Positions 44,869-52,079 of a stretch of 64,000 nucleotides of DNA are shown in pieces (within the stretch, counting starts at the first letter, position 1; every line of letters begins with the position of its first letter). The DNA comes from Saccharospirillum salsuginis (GTDB lineage Bacteria; Pseudomonadota; Gammaproteobacteria; Pseudomonadales; Natronospirillaceae). The notes below the pieces were generated by a model that was not told where the DNA came from, searched no databases, and saw only the letters and a program-made list of their open reading frames with translations. The stretch is from NCBI RefSeq assembly GCF_014651855.1, contig NZ_BMXR01000016.1, positions 41,498 through 105,497 on the forward strand. The letters are read 5' to 3'. Both the position numbers and the translations under genes were made by a program.

Positions 44869-45659
44869 GTGCCACCCCCTTCCTGCGTCGCAAGAGCCTG
44901 TGCCGCCAGGCTGCCGATTGCGTCGGCTGGCAAGTACAAGGCAAGCAGTTCGACCTTTGTGCCAGCCGGACAGCCGTTTCCAAGTTTATCAACCCTCACG
45001 CGCACGTCGTCCACGTGCGGCTCGACATCGCGCACCAACACGCCAAAAAGCTGAACGTCCGACGTATTGTTGAGATAACGCTTGCTGGCGGCCTTGAACC
45101 TATCCTGCCAGGTCGCGTTCTTGGCGCGGTGCCCCAGGTACCTGAACAGGTCGTTGCGAATGTTCTCCCTATCCCGCAAGTCTTCCAACTGCTGCTTCAG
45201 CCCGGTCCGCCCGTAAACGGCACCGGGCGGGTACTTGGCTTCCCCGGACGTCTTGACTTCTCCGAAAACAAAGCGGCTGCCCTGTTCATCCTGTTTAATA
45301 CCTACTAGATCTGCCCCAGGCAGACTCGAGCCGCTCTTACGCTCGTCCCGGCCGTCCGGCCAAGGAAATAGGCAGCTCCTATGCTCACTCAGATAGGCTT
45401 CGGCAATGGCTTCGCCAACCCGCCAGTTCTCTACACCTTCGGGTGCGGCCAATGCCTGGGCTAGCTGCTTCTGCTCGAAAGAGGTCTCCGCGACTCCGAC
45501 CAACAGTTGTTCAATGTCAGCTTTACCCTGTTCATCGAAGACCAACGCCGAAACTTGGCCATTGATCGCCGTGCCGAGTTCATCATCGTTCCACGATCGA
45601 CCCGTTCCGGTGCTCGGCGAGGCTCCATGGCTATAGCACTCAGTCCCAACGGCAATCAT
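44865..45659 (-). CDS. DUF1837-like nuclease (HamA/AbpA-like)
   Basis: 264 residues. The core reads EAIAEAYLSEH (Glu83/87), LPGADLVGI (Asp117) and FVFGEVKTS (Glu134, Lys136), i.e. E...D...E-x-K, a PD-(D/E)xK nuclease layout; PPGAVYGRTGL then follows. This LPG-x-D-LVG ... F-GEVKTS pattern is what I associate with DUF1837 effectors of Hachiman-type defence. It overlaps both the rhuM-like gene and the helicase gene by four bases. Expected role: DNA degradation licensed by the partner helicase after phage infection. Confidence 0.75.
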   Translation of the reverse strand: MIAVGTECYSHGASPSTGTGRSWNDDELGTAINGQVSALVFDEQGKADIEQLLVGVAETSFEQKQLAQALAAPEGVENWRVGEAIAEAYLSEHRSCLFPWPDGRDERKSGSSLPGADLVGIKQDEQGSRFVFGEVKTSGEAKYPPGAVYGRTGLKQQLEDLRDRENIRNDLFRYLGHRAKNATWQDRFKAASKRYLNNTSDVQLFGVLVRDVEPHVDDVRVRVDKLGNGCPAGTKVELLALYLPADAIGSLAAQALATQEGGGT

Positions 45660-46219
45660 AGCGCCACCTCCCCGTTCATCAGTGTGGACAGGAGGAGGTC
45701 GCGATTATCGGGCCGGTAGTCGCTGGACAGGGCGAACAGATCCCTTACCTTTTGGTAGAAACGCCTCTCCGAGGCGCGGATGTCGCGGATACGTGCCAGT
45801 AGCTCATCGAAGTAGTCCCAGCTGCCGGGCTCTTTCAGCCGCTCGTCGTCCATGACGAAACCCTTAACCAGGTACTCCTCCAGATGAGCGGTGGCCCACT
45901 GCCGGAACTGGGTGCCGCGTGGGGACTGTACCCGGTAGCCCACGGCCAGGATCATGGGGAGATTGTAGAAATTGACCGTGCGCCGCACCTGTCGCACCCC
46001 TTCCTGACGAACTATTAAATTTTCTTTAATAGTTGCCTCGGCCGATAGTTCGCCGCTTTCCAGGATGTTCTTGATGTGGACATTGATGTTGGGAACCGAG
46101 GTCTGAAATAGTTCGGTCATTTCCGCCTGAGTCAGCCATACGGTATCGCCGTCCACCCGTAGCTGGATCTCCGTCCGGCCGTCCTCGCTGCGGTAAAGGA
46201 TTAGCTCGCCCGCGCTCAT
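45656..46219 (-). CDS. RhuM-family protein, C-terminally truncated
   Basis: 187 residues; full-length RhuM proteins have about 330. The N-terminal two thirds are well conserved: WLTQAEMTELFQTSVPNINVHI, then FYNLPMILAVGYRVQSPRG and RRFYQKVRDLFALSSDY. The sequence then switches to RPDNRDLLLSTLMNGEVAL and stops in an ATGA overlap with the nuclease gene. RhuM-like genes are frequent passengers inside type I R-M operons, without a clear function. The cut suggests that the nuclease-helicase pair was inserted into, and replaced, its 3' half. Confidence 0.85.
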   Translation of the reverse strand: MSAGELILYRSEDGRTEIQLRVDGDTVWLTQAEMTELFQTSVPNINVHIKNILESGELSAEATIKENLIVRQEGVRQVRRTVNFYNLPMILAVGYRVQSPRGTQFRQWATAHLEEYLVKGFVMDDERLKEPGSWDYFDELLARIRDIRASERRFYQKVRDLFALSSDYRPDNRDLLLSTLMNGEVAL

Positions 46220-48387
46220 GCGGTCACCTTTTTCAGCATCTCCAGAATCTCTCCCTCCAGGCTCTGAATATCCCGTTCAATCTCCTCCAGCGGGCGGGGC
46301 GGCTCATAGACATAGAAATGCCGGTTGATGGGGATCTCGTATCCCACTTTCGTTTTGTCGTGATCGATCCAGGCGTCGTCGACGAAGGGCAGCACCTCGC
46401 GGGCCAGGTAGTCCTCGCAGTGGTCGCGGACGAGATCGAGCAACTGGCTGTTGTCGGCGTCCTTGTCGTAGCAGATCGGCAGAGGCAGCGGGATATCGGC
46501 TGGTAGCGGCACGATCTCGGTGTCGCGCAGTTCGGTATCCGGCTCGGGGTTGCCCTTGCTGTCCCGGCAGATGGCGGCCTCGGGGTCGCGCTCGGACAGG
46601 GCATTGAGAATGGCCTTCTTGATCGGCGCGGGCAGTTTCTCGCCGGCGGCCTTGAAGGCGGCCTTGAGTAGTGGTTCGAACTCGGCGCGGTCGGTATAAA
46701 GTTTGCCGTCCAGCTTCTGCAGGATGCCGATAAGGCGCTGCTGGGCGGCCTCGCCGGCTTTGACCTCGGCCTCCATCTCGGCTTCGTTCTTGCGTTTTTT
46801 GCTCTTGGCGAGATTGATGAAGGCGGTTTCCTGCCACAGGCGTTCGATGCGCTCGGCGCTGGCCTGGAAGTTGAGCCGCAGGGGGCGCTCCACGGTGACT
46901 TTCAGATAGCCGAAGTCGCGGTTGTCGAAGACCTTCGAGCAGATCCGCTCGCTCTGCTCGCCGTTCGGCCCCACCCGGCAGGTGGCGCCGTCGGTGAACT
47001 CGGCATAGAGGCGGGTCAGTTCCTCGATGTGCTCATCGCCCAGCTCGTTGCGCTTGTTGCCCAGGCTCTTCTTCATCTTGCGGTAGTGGCGGGTGCCGTC
47101 GATAAGCTGCACCTTGCCCTTGCGATCAATGGGCTTGCGGTTGGTCACCAGCCAGATGTAGGTGTAGATGCCGGTGTTGTAGAAGAGCTGGTCCGGCAGG
47201 GCGATGATGGCATCCAGCCAGTCATTCTCGATGATCCAGCGGCGGATGTTGCTCTCGCTGGGGCCGGGCTCGCCGTTGAACAGGGGCGAGCCGTTGAAGA
47301 CGATAGCGATCTTCGAGCCCTCGCCGCCTGTTTCGGGGCTGGGCTTCATCTTGCTGAGCATGTGTAGCAGGAACAGGGTGGCACCGTCGTTGATGCGTGG
47401 CAGGCCGGGGCCGAAGCGGCCGTTGAAGCCCAGTTCCTTGTGCTCTTTCTTCACATAGTCTTCCTGGGGCTTCCACTCGACGCCGAAGGGCGGGTTGGCC
47501 AGCATGTAGTGGAAGGTCTTGTCCGGGTGGCCGTCGCCGGTTTCGCCGTCGCCCAGGGTGTCGCCAAAGGCGATGTTGTCCACCGGCTCGTCCTTGATCA
47601 GCAGATCCGAGCGGCAGATCGCCCAGGATTCCTCGTTGTACTCCTGCCCGTACAGCGCCAGGTGGGCCTGGGGGTTCTGTTCGGTGATGTATTCTTCGGA
47701 GACCGACAGCATGCCGCCGGTGCCGGCGGTCGGATCATAGATGGTGCGGGCGATGCCGGGGGTGTAGACCTCCTCGTCCTCGGTGTAGAGCAGATGGGCC
47801 ATCAGGCGGATGACCTCGCGGGGGGTGAAGTGATCCCCAGCTTCCTCGTTGGCCTGCTCGTTGAACTTGCGCACCAACTCCTCGAACACATAACCCATGT
47901 CGTGGTTACTGACCTGGTCCGGGTGCAGGTCGACTCTAGGGTCCGCAAATTCCTTGACGATGAGATACAGCCGGTTGGCCTTGTCCAGCTTCTCGATCTC
48001 CGACTCAAAGCCAAAGGCCTCGAAGATCACCCGGGCGGACTCGGAAAAGCCGTTGATGTAGCTGGTGAGGTTGGTGGCAATGTTCTCCGGGTCCGCCAGC
48101 AGCTTTTCGAAGGTGTAGGGGCTGATGTTGTAAAGCGGATGCTCACGCCCCTGACTGGCCTTGCGCGCCAGCACCTTGTGCAGGGCCTCCCCTTCCAGTC
48201 CGCGCGCCTGAAGCTTCTCGTACTCCTTCAGCACCCGTTCCTTGGTGGGCGCCAGCACGCAGTCCAACCGGCGCAGCACCGTCATGGGAAGCATGACCTT
48301 GCGATACTGCGGCGGCCGGTAAGGGCCACGGAGCTTGTTGGCGATTTCGAAGACGAAGTTGATCAGGTTGGTGGTGTTGGTGGTCAT
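46216..48387 (-). CDS. hsdM: type I restriction-modification DNA methyltransferase subunit M
   Basis: 723 residues, first gene of the operon. The N-terminal HsdM helical domain (LINFVFEIANKLRGPYR) is followed by the adenine-N6 methylase core: SAM-binding DPTAGTGGML (about 219) and catalytic NPPFG (about 300). A C-terminal extension of about 200 residues makes it longer than K-12-type HsdM, as in the family that goes with this type of HsdR. It overlaps the rhuM-like gene by four bases. Its promoter must lie in the 72 bases between the ATG and attC1 or beyond. Confidence 0.95.
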   Translation of the reverse strand: MTTNTTNLINFVFEIANKLRGPYRPPQYRKVMLPMTVLRRLDCVLAPTKERVLKEYEKLQARGLEGEALHKVLARKASQGREHPLYNISPYTFEKLLADPENIATNLTSYINGFSESARVIFEAFGFESEIEKLDKANRLYLIVKEFADPRVDLHPDQVSNHDMGYVFEELVRKFNEQANEEAGDHFTPREVIRLMAHLLYTEDEEVYTPGIARTIYDPTAGTGGMLSVSEEYITEQNPQAHLALYGQEYNEESWAICRSDLLIKDEPVDNIAFGDTLGDGETGDGHPDKTFHYMLANPPFGVEWKPQEDYVKKEHKELGFNGRFGPGLPRINDGATLFLLHMLSKMKPSPETGGEGSKIAIVFNGSPLFNGEPGPSESNIRRWIIENDWLDAIIALPDQLFYNTGIYTYIWLVTNRKPIDRKGKVQLIDGTRHYRKMKKSLGNKRNELGDEHIEELTRLYAEFTDGATCRVGPNGEQSERICSKVFDNRDFGYLKVTVERPLRLNFQASAERIERLWQETAFINLAKSKKRKNEAEMEAEVKAGEAAQQRLIGILQKLDGKLYTDRAEFEPLLKAAFKAAGEKLPAPIKKAILNALSERDPEAAICRDSKGNPEPDTELRDTEIVPLPADIPLPLPICYDKDADNSQLLDLVRDHCEDYLAREVLPFVDDAWIDHDKTKVGYEIPINRHFYVYEPPRPLEEIERDIQSLEGEILEMLKKVTA

Positions 48388-48459
48388 CTATGCCCTTATT
48401 GCGTGTATAGGCTGAGAATTCGACGGTGTTGTTTACTCAGGTTCCGGTATTTATATAGA

Positions 48460-48537
48460 GCATAACGCCCGGCTCACGCGCCGGTTTGGAGCCGCGAAGC
48501 GGCGGAAAACTGGTCGCTGTGCAGCCGATTGTTGGGT
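48460..48537 (-). other. integron attC site (attC1, 78 bp)
   Basis: On the minus strand: R'' ACCCAAC, 5-base spacer AATCG, L'' GCTGCAC, central stem with CCGCTTCGCGG, L' GTGAGC, 5-base spacer CGGGC, R' GTTATGC. The unpaired G in L'' is present as in attC2. It starts three bases past the stop of the unknown gene at 48541. R'' complements GTTGGGT at 49222-49228, the 5' border of that cassette. Confidence 0.9.
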
Positions 48538-48540
48538 GAC

Positions 48541-49213
48541 TTATGGCAGTTTACTCCCATAACTTCGAATGTATTCCAACTGCTCAGGATCAGAAATCAC
48601 AATTTCTCCATCAAGTAGATACTCCCACCTGCTTCCATGTGGAGCTGCATCCCCGGCCCAATAGCGATGTGCGCAGTCCATATCACCCGTCCTGATAAAC
48701 TCATCAAACCAGTGTGTGTTCACTTTCGAGAGAGCAAGCTGGTTGGAGATTTTAACGCTGACCATATAAATATGGTCTCCAAGCATGCTCTTAATGTGTT
48801 TAGCTCCCTCTTCGTTTGCATCCGCTAACCAAAGGCATGATAGTCGACTAACTTTGCCTGGGTAATCAGATCTCCTCAATTGCTCCAATGATAATTCTGC
48901 TTCCGACAACTCCAGAATCCTCTGCTTTTCCTGTGCAGATACGAGGATCTCATTCCCGTGGCCATCCACCATGTGTAGCCTTCGTCGCAACATGACCGCT
49001 TTGATCAAGATTGTTGCACTTCTGGGGGTAACAGCCCCACCTTGGTAACCGTTTTCGCGAAGGTCTTCGATCGAGAAATTTTCAACAGGCTTATGTACTG
49101 CCCCCAAGCCTGGCTCAATAGAAGCTAGATAGTTCGGTGACCAAATCCGTCCAGCGATTGCAAAATTATTACAGGGCAGGAAATCGGCCAGACTGATTGC
49201 ATGCAAATAGCTC
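48541..49213 (-). CDS. integron-cassette protein of unknown function
   Basis: The open frame begins at 49239, but ATG 49213 (MSYLHAISLADFLP) is chosen because the cassette border GTTGGGT lies at 49222-49228 and anything upstream belongs to the integron platform; this gives 223 residues. No signal peptide or membrane segment. Notable segments are AGRIWSPNYLAS, TPRSATILIKAV and, near the end, SRWEYLLDGEIVISDPEQLEYIR. I do not recognise the family. It is the first cassette of the array, next to the IntI remnant. Confidence 0.75.
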
Positions 49214-49221
49214 ATTAATTC

Positions 49222-49228
49222 ACCCAAC
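49222..49228 (-). other. 5' cassette junction / probable attI crossover site
   Basis: GTTGGGT on the minus strand, the exact complement of the R'' box of attC1. This marks where the first cassette joins the integron platform; the adjoining attI cannot be outlined further. Confidence 0.7.
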
Positions 49229-49462
49229 AGTTTATTCATCGTCGCCCGCGCCCCTTATTCCGGCACATCGCTGTTGCAACTGTACCACGCAGATCTGGCC
49301 GAGCCCAGCAACCACAGTACTTACAGGCTATCACGGGAGGTCCCTAAACCGGATATCAAATCCACAAAAACCGTCTCACCCGACGCATATCCCGGGAATC
49401 AGCGTCTTCGGAGACACATATTCCGGAGTTTTCCCGGGATATGTGTTGCGCTACATGTTGAG
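49229..49462. other. integron platform leader region with a large inverted repeat
   Basis: No gene was recognised. It contains perfect 13-base arms CATATCCCGGGAA (49386-49398) and TTCCCGGGATATG (49431-49443) around a 32-base loop. The N-terminal coding part of intI expected here is missing. Confidence 0.6.
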
Positions 49463-49846
49463 CCTTCCACATCCATCAACACTCAGAAAACCGCGCTGAA
49501 TGCTTTGGTATTTCTGTTCAGGGAGTTTTTGCAACAAGATGTTGGTCAACTGACCTTCAACCTGGCAAAGAAGCCCCGAAAGCTACCGAGCGTGCTGTCG
49601 CGTGATATAGCCCAGTCTATTATCGGTCACCTGTCTGGTTTACATCGCCTTATAACTTAGCTTATGTATGGCAGCGGCCTTCGAATCATGGAAGCCGTCC
49701 GTTTGCGCGTGAAGGACCTGGACTTCGCTAATGAAGGCCTGTGGATTCAGGAAGCCAAAGGTGGCAAGTCGCGCCGGACGCTCTTACCCACTCGTTTAAT
49801 TCCCATTCTCCAAGAGCAAGTTGAATTCGTTGCCAGTTTGCATTAG
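49463..49846 (+). pseudogene. intI: integron integrase (IntI) remnant
   Basis: Coding homology begins at about 49463 (STSINTQKTALNALVFLFRE), matching the end of the IntI core-binding domain, then RKLPSVLSRDIAQSIIGHLSGLHRLIT. An in-frame TAG at 49658-49660 replaces a Gln codon, after which LMYGSGLRIMEAVRLRVKDLDFA (catalytic Arg box) continues in the same frame. The gene ends at FVASLH, before the IntI-specific insert and the remaining His-Arg-Tyr residues. N-terminus, C-terminus and frame are thus all damaged. It points away from the cassettes, the standard integron layout. Confidence 0.85.
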
Positions 49847-49879
49847 CGGGGAATCGTGAGTCCGGTGGATGTGGTTTGA

Positions 49880-49985
49880 CCCTCTCCCCTAGCCCCTCCC
49901 GAAACGTCGGACCGCCCGTGGGAGAGGGGAACAAATCGGTGGCGATAATCCCTCCCGTGGTGTCGGTTTGCCCGAGGGAGAGGGG
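49880..49985. repeat. CCCTCTCCC/GGGAGAGGG inverted repeat cluster
   Basis: CCCTCTCCC at 49880-49888 is complementary to GGGAGAGGG at 49920-49928, and a further copy GGGAGAGGGG occurs at 49976-49985. A REP-like intergenic element following the IntI remnant. Confidence 0.65.
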
Positions 49986-50149
49986 AGCAATTCCGGTGAG
50001 CCGGAATTATGGAATAGGCACGCTACCGCCCGGTCGGTTATATGACACGCCAAGTAGGATCGGTTTTTTGTGATGTGTATAGGTTTACCTTGGATTGAGG
50101 GGTTATTCAAGGGTTGATTGAGTGGAGGTGTCGTTTGTGTCCGATTTTG

Positions 50150-50310
50150 GGGGAGTTTGGGCATGCCGGCGGTTCGAATCGGTGTGGGGTATGGTCAAGT
50201 AGTTGAACAGCGCCAGGAAATTCATATGCCGCCAGTCCGGCACGACATCGCCCGGGTCGGGCCGGTGAGTCCCAGCCAGGCGGCGGTCGGGGAAAGTAGC
50301 TGTCGTTTCA
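50150..50310 (-). pseudogene. 5' remnant of an operator-controlled exported protein gene
   Basis: On the minus strand, ATG at 50310 with AGGAG upstream reads MKRQLLSPTAAWLGLTGPTR, a signal-peptide-like start, and the frame stops after about 30 codons. A one-base shift near 50245 would continue as DVVPDWRHMNFLALFNYL, so a frameshift and 3' deletion are likely. A LacI-type operator lies directly upstream (50333). Identity is unknown; it was probably another member of the sugar regulon. Confidence 0.5.
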
Positions 50311-50332
50311 TGGTTGGCTCCTGTTGTTTCTG

Positions 50333-50347
50333 TGTAACCAGTTACAG
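50333..50347 (-). promoter_or_regulatory. LacI-family operator upstream of the gene remnant
   Basis: TGTAACCAGTTACAG, same type as 21484 and 50473. It faces the minus-strand remnant, and could also contribute to repression of the importer operon 300 bases away. Confidence 0.75.
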
Positions 50348-50441
50348 TTTATAGGCTTGTGGTATCCCTTGTCAGCTCTGTCCTGCGGGGCTTTTACGCA
50401 TTTATAGGCCGTTAAATAGCGGGTTTACGGTTTTATTTTGC

Positions 50442-50488
50442 TTGACACCCCATCGGGCGATCCTTATCGTAACTGTAAACGGTTACAG
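50442..50488 (+). promoter_or_regulatory. sugar importer promoter with overlapping operator
   Basis: TTGACA (50442-50447), 17-base spacer and TATCGT (50465-50470) form a credible sigma-70 promoter. The operator CTGTAAACGGTTACAG (50473-50488) covers the expected transcription start, and a half-site ACGGTTACA follows at about 50531. This is a clear repression design. Confidence 0.78.
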
Positions 50489-50635
50489 ATAATCTGTCTA
50501 AGACCGTTTTCATAACGAATAAAACTAAAAACGGTTACATGTCGTTAAGCTCGGTTCTTAACGGCTGATCGAGCCCCGGTCCCACCGGTTGCTTGGGCGA
50601 ACCGACAACAACAAGAACGAGTCTGGAGGCAACTC

Positions 50636-51847
50636 ATGACACTCAAAAAGACCCTTGGTTTTACTCTGGCCACGGCCGGCCTGATGAGCTCGGCCCTCGC
50701 CGCCGATATCCGCTTTGACGGTTTCCCGGATTACGACAGTCAGCTCGAGGCCATTCTCGGCGGCTTCGACCAGCACGATGTCGATATGCTGATGAACGAG
50801 CACGGCGGGCATCACGACAAACTGAAAACCAATCTGGCCACCGGCAGCGGCGCCGGCGATGTGGTGTTGATCGACCGCGGCTTCGTCGGTTCCTTCATCA
50901 ACCAGGGCGGCTTTGTCGACCTGACCGAAGAATACGCACCCTATAAAGACGGCTTCGCGGACTACGCTGTCGCCCAGGGCACCAGCGCCGATGGCCGCCA
51001 GTACGCGGTACCGGTCGACCTGGGGCCCGGTGTGGTCTATTACCGTCGCGATTACATGGAAGACATGGGCTACGACCTGGACGACGTCATGACTTCCTGG
51101 GACAGCTATATCGACTATGGCCGCGAATTGAAGAAACACGACGTTCTGTTGATGGGTAACGCCATGGCGTTGGCCACGGCGTACTGGAATTTCAACGTCG
51201 AATCGGGCAACGGCCTGTACTTCGATGCCAATGGCGAACCGCTGGTTACCGGCCCGCGTTTCCAGCGAGCCTTCGAACTGGCCAAGACGGTTCGTGAAGA
51301 GGGGATGGACGCCAACATCGCCGAGTGGACCGAAGAATGGTACGCCGGTTTCCGCGAAGGGCGCTTCGCCACCCAGATGTCCGGCGCCTGGTTGCTCGGT
51401 CACCTGAAAAACTGGATGGCACCCGACACCGCCGGCAACTGGGGCGTCAGCAACCTGCCGGACAACACTTACGGCACCTGGGGCGGTTCCTTCCTGGCCA
51501 TTCCGAAGCAGTCCGACAACCCCGAAGCCGCCTGGGACCTGATCGAATACATGATCAGCGAAGACATGCAATTGGCCGGTTTCCAGAACATCGCCGCTTT
51601 CCCGGCGCACACCGACACCTACGACGACCCGATGTTCGGTGAATCCATCGACTTCCTGCGTGGCCAGAAAGCGCGCCTGTTGTTCGCGGACATCGCCGAG
51701 AACGTCGAGCCGGTCGAACCGCACGAAGGCGACCAGATCGCCGAGTCCCTGGTCACCACGGCGCTGGAACAAGTCCTGAACGATGGCGTCGACATCGACA
51801 CCGCGCTGGCGAATGCTGAGCGGCAAATCAAGCGTCGAGTTCGCTGA
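50636..51847 (+). CDS. family-1 sugar ABC transporter substrate-binding protein
   Basis: 403 residues, with ribosome binding site GGAGG and signal peptide MTLKKTLGFTLATAGLMSSALAA. The mature part has the family-1 pattern: GGFDQHDVDMLM, SGAGDVVLIDRGFV, QYAVPVDLGPGVVYYRRD, and GTWGGSFLAIPKQSDNPEAAWDLIEYM near the C-terminus. It delivers a sugar, likely a beta-glucoside or oligosaccharide given the neighbouring GH1 gene, to the two permeases that follow. No ATPase gene is in the cluster. Confidence 0.92.
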   Translation: MTLKKTLGFTLATAGLMSSALAADIRFDGFPDYDSQLEAILGGFDQHDVDMLMNEHGGHHDKLKTNLATGSGAGDVVLIDRGFVGSFINQGGFVDLTEEYAPYKDGFADYAVAQGTSADGRQYAVPVDLGPGVVYYRRDYMEDMGYDLDDVMTSWDSYIDYGRELKKHDVLLMGNAMALATAYWNFNVESGNGLYFDANGEPLVTGPRFQRAFELAKTVREEGMDANIAEWTEEWYAGFREGRFATQMSGAWLLGHLKNWMAPDTAGNWGVSNLPDNTYGTWGGSFLAIPKQSDNPEAAWDLIEYMISEDMQLAGFQNIAAFPAHTDTYDDPMFGESIDFLRGQKARLLFADIAENVEPVEPHEGDQIAESLVTTALEQVLNDGVDIDTALANAERQIKRRVR

Positions 51848-51882
51848 GTTTTGGATTTCACTTTTGGCTAGCACCGGATGCC

Positions 51883-52001
51883 GGGTAGACCCATTCGGGG
51901 CGGTCCGACGCTTCGGTGTCGGTCGCCAGGATGGCGGCCGTCAAGCCCCCATGGATGGGTTGAGTGGGCGGCACCCCGCGCGACCCCGAATGGGTCTACC
52001 C
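51883..52001 (+). repeat. structured intergenic repeat, copy B
   Basis: Arms of 18 perfectly complementary bases (51883-51900 and 51984-52001) enclose three small hairpins, one with GCCAGGATGGC and one with CCCCCATGGATGGG. It lies between the binding-protein and permease genes of one operon, and is flanked outside by CTAGCACCGG, shared with copies C and, in part, D. Confidence 0.85.
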
Positions 52002-52079
52002 AGTAGCCGGTGCGGGTTCTGGCACCAAGGTGCAAACCTCACATCTGAGTAATTACACCCTCACTCCCTGGTCCTGGTT

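Larger units (their letters stand above)
36872..48465 (-). mobile_element. giant integron gene cassette (about 11.6 kb) carrying a seven-gene defence operon
   Basis: Boundaries follow from the G|TT cleavage rule: the 5' end TTATGC lies at 48465, in the R' box of attC1, and the 3' end is in R' of attC2 at 36872. The 5' end complements the R'' box of attC2, as required for one excisable unit. Content on the minus strand: hsdM, truncated rhuM, DUF1837-like nuclease, Ski2-like helicase, small protein, hsdS, hsdR. Typical cassettes hold one or two genes in 0.5-2 kb. Confidence 0.75.

Noticed and set aside
49880..49985. CRISPR-like or attC reading of the repeated CCCTCTCCC region
   Set aside because: Only two or three palindromic copies without regular spacers or R/L boxes; it is a REP-like element.
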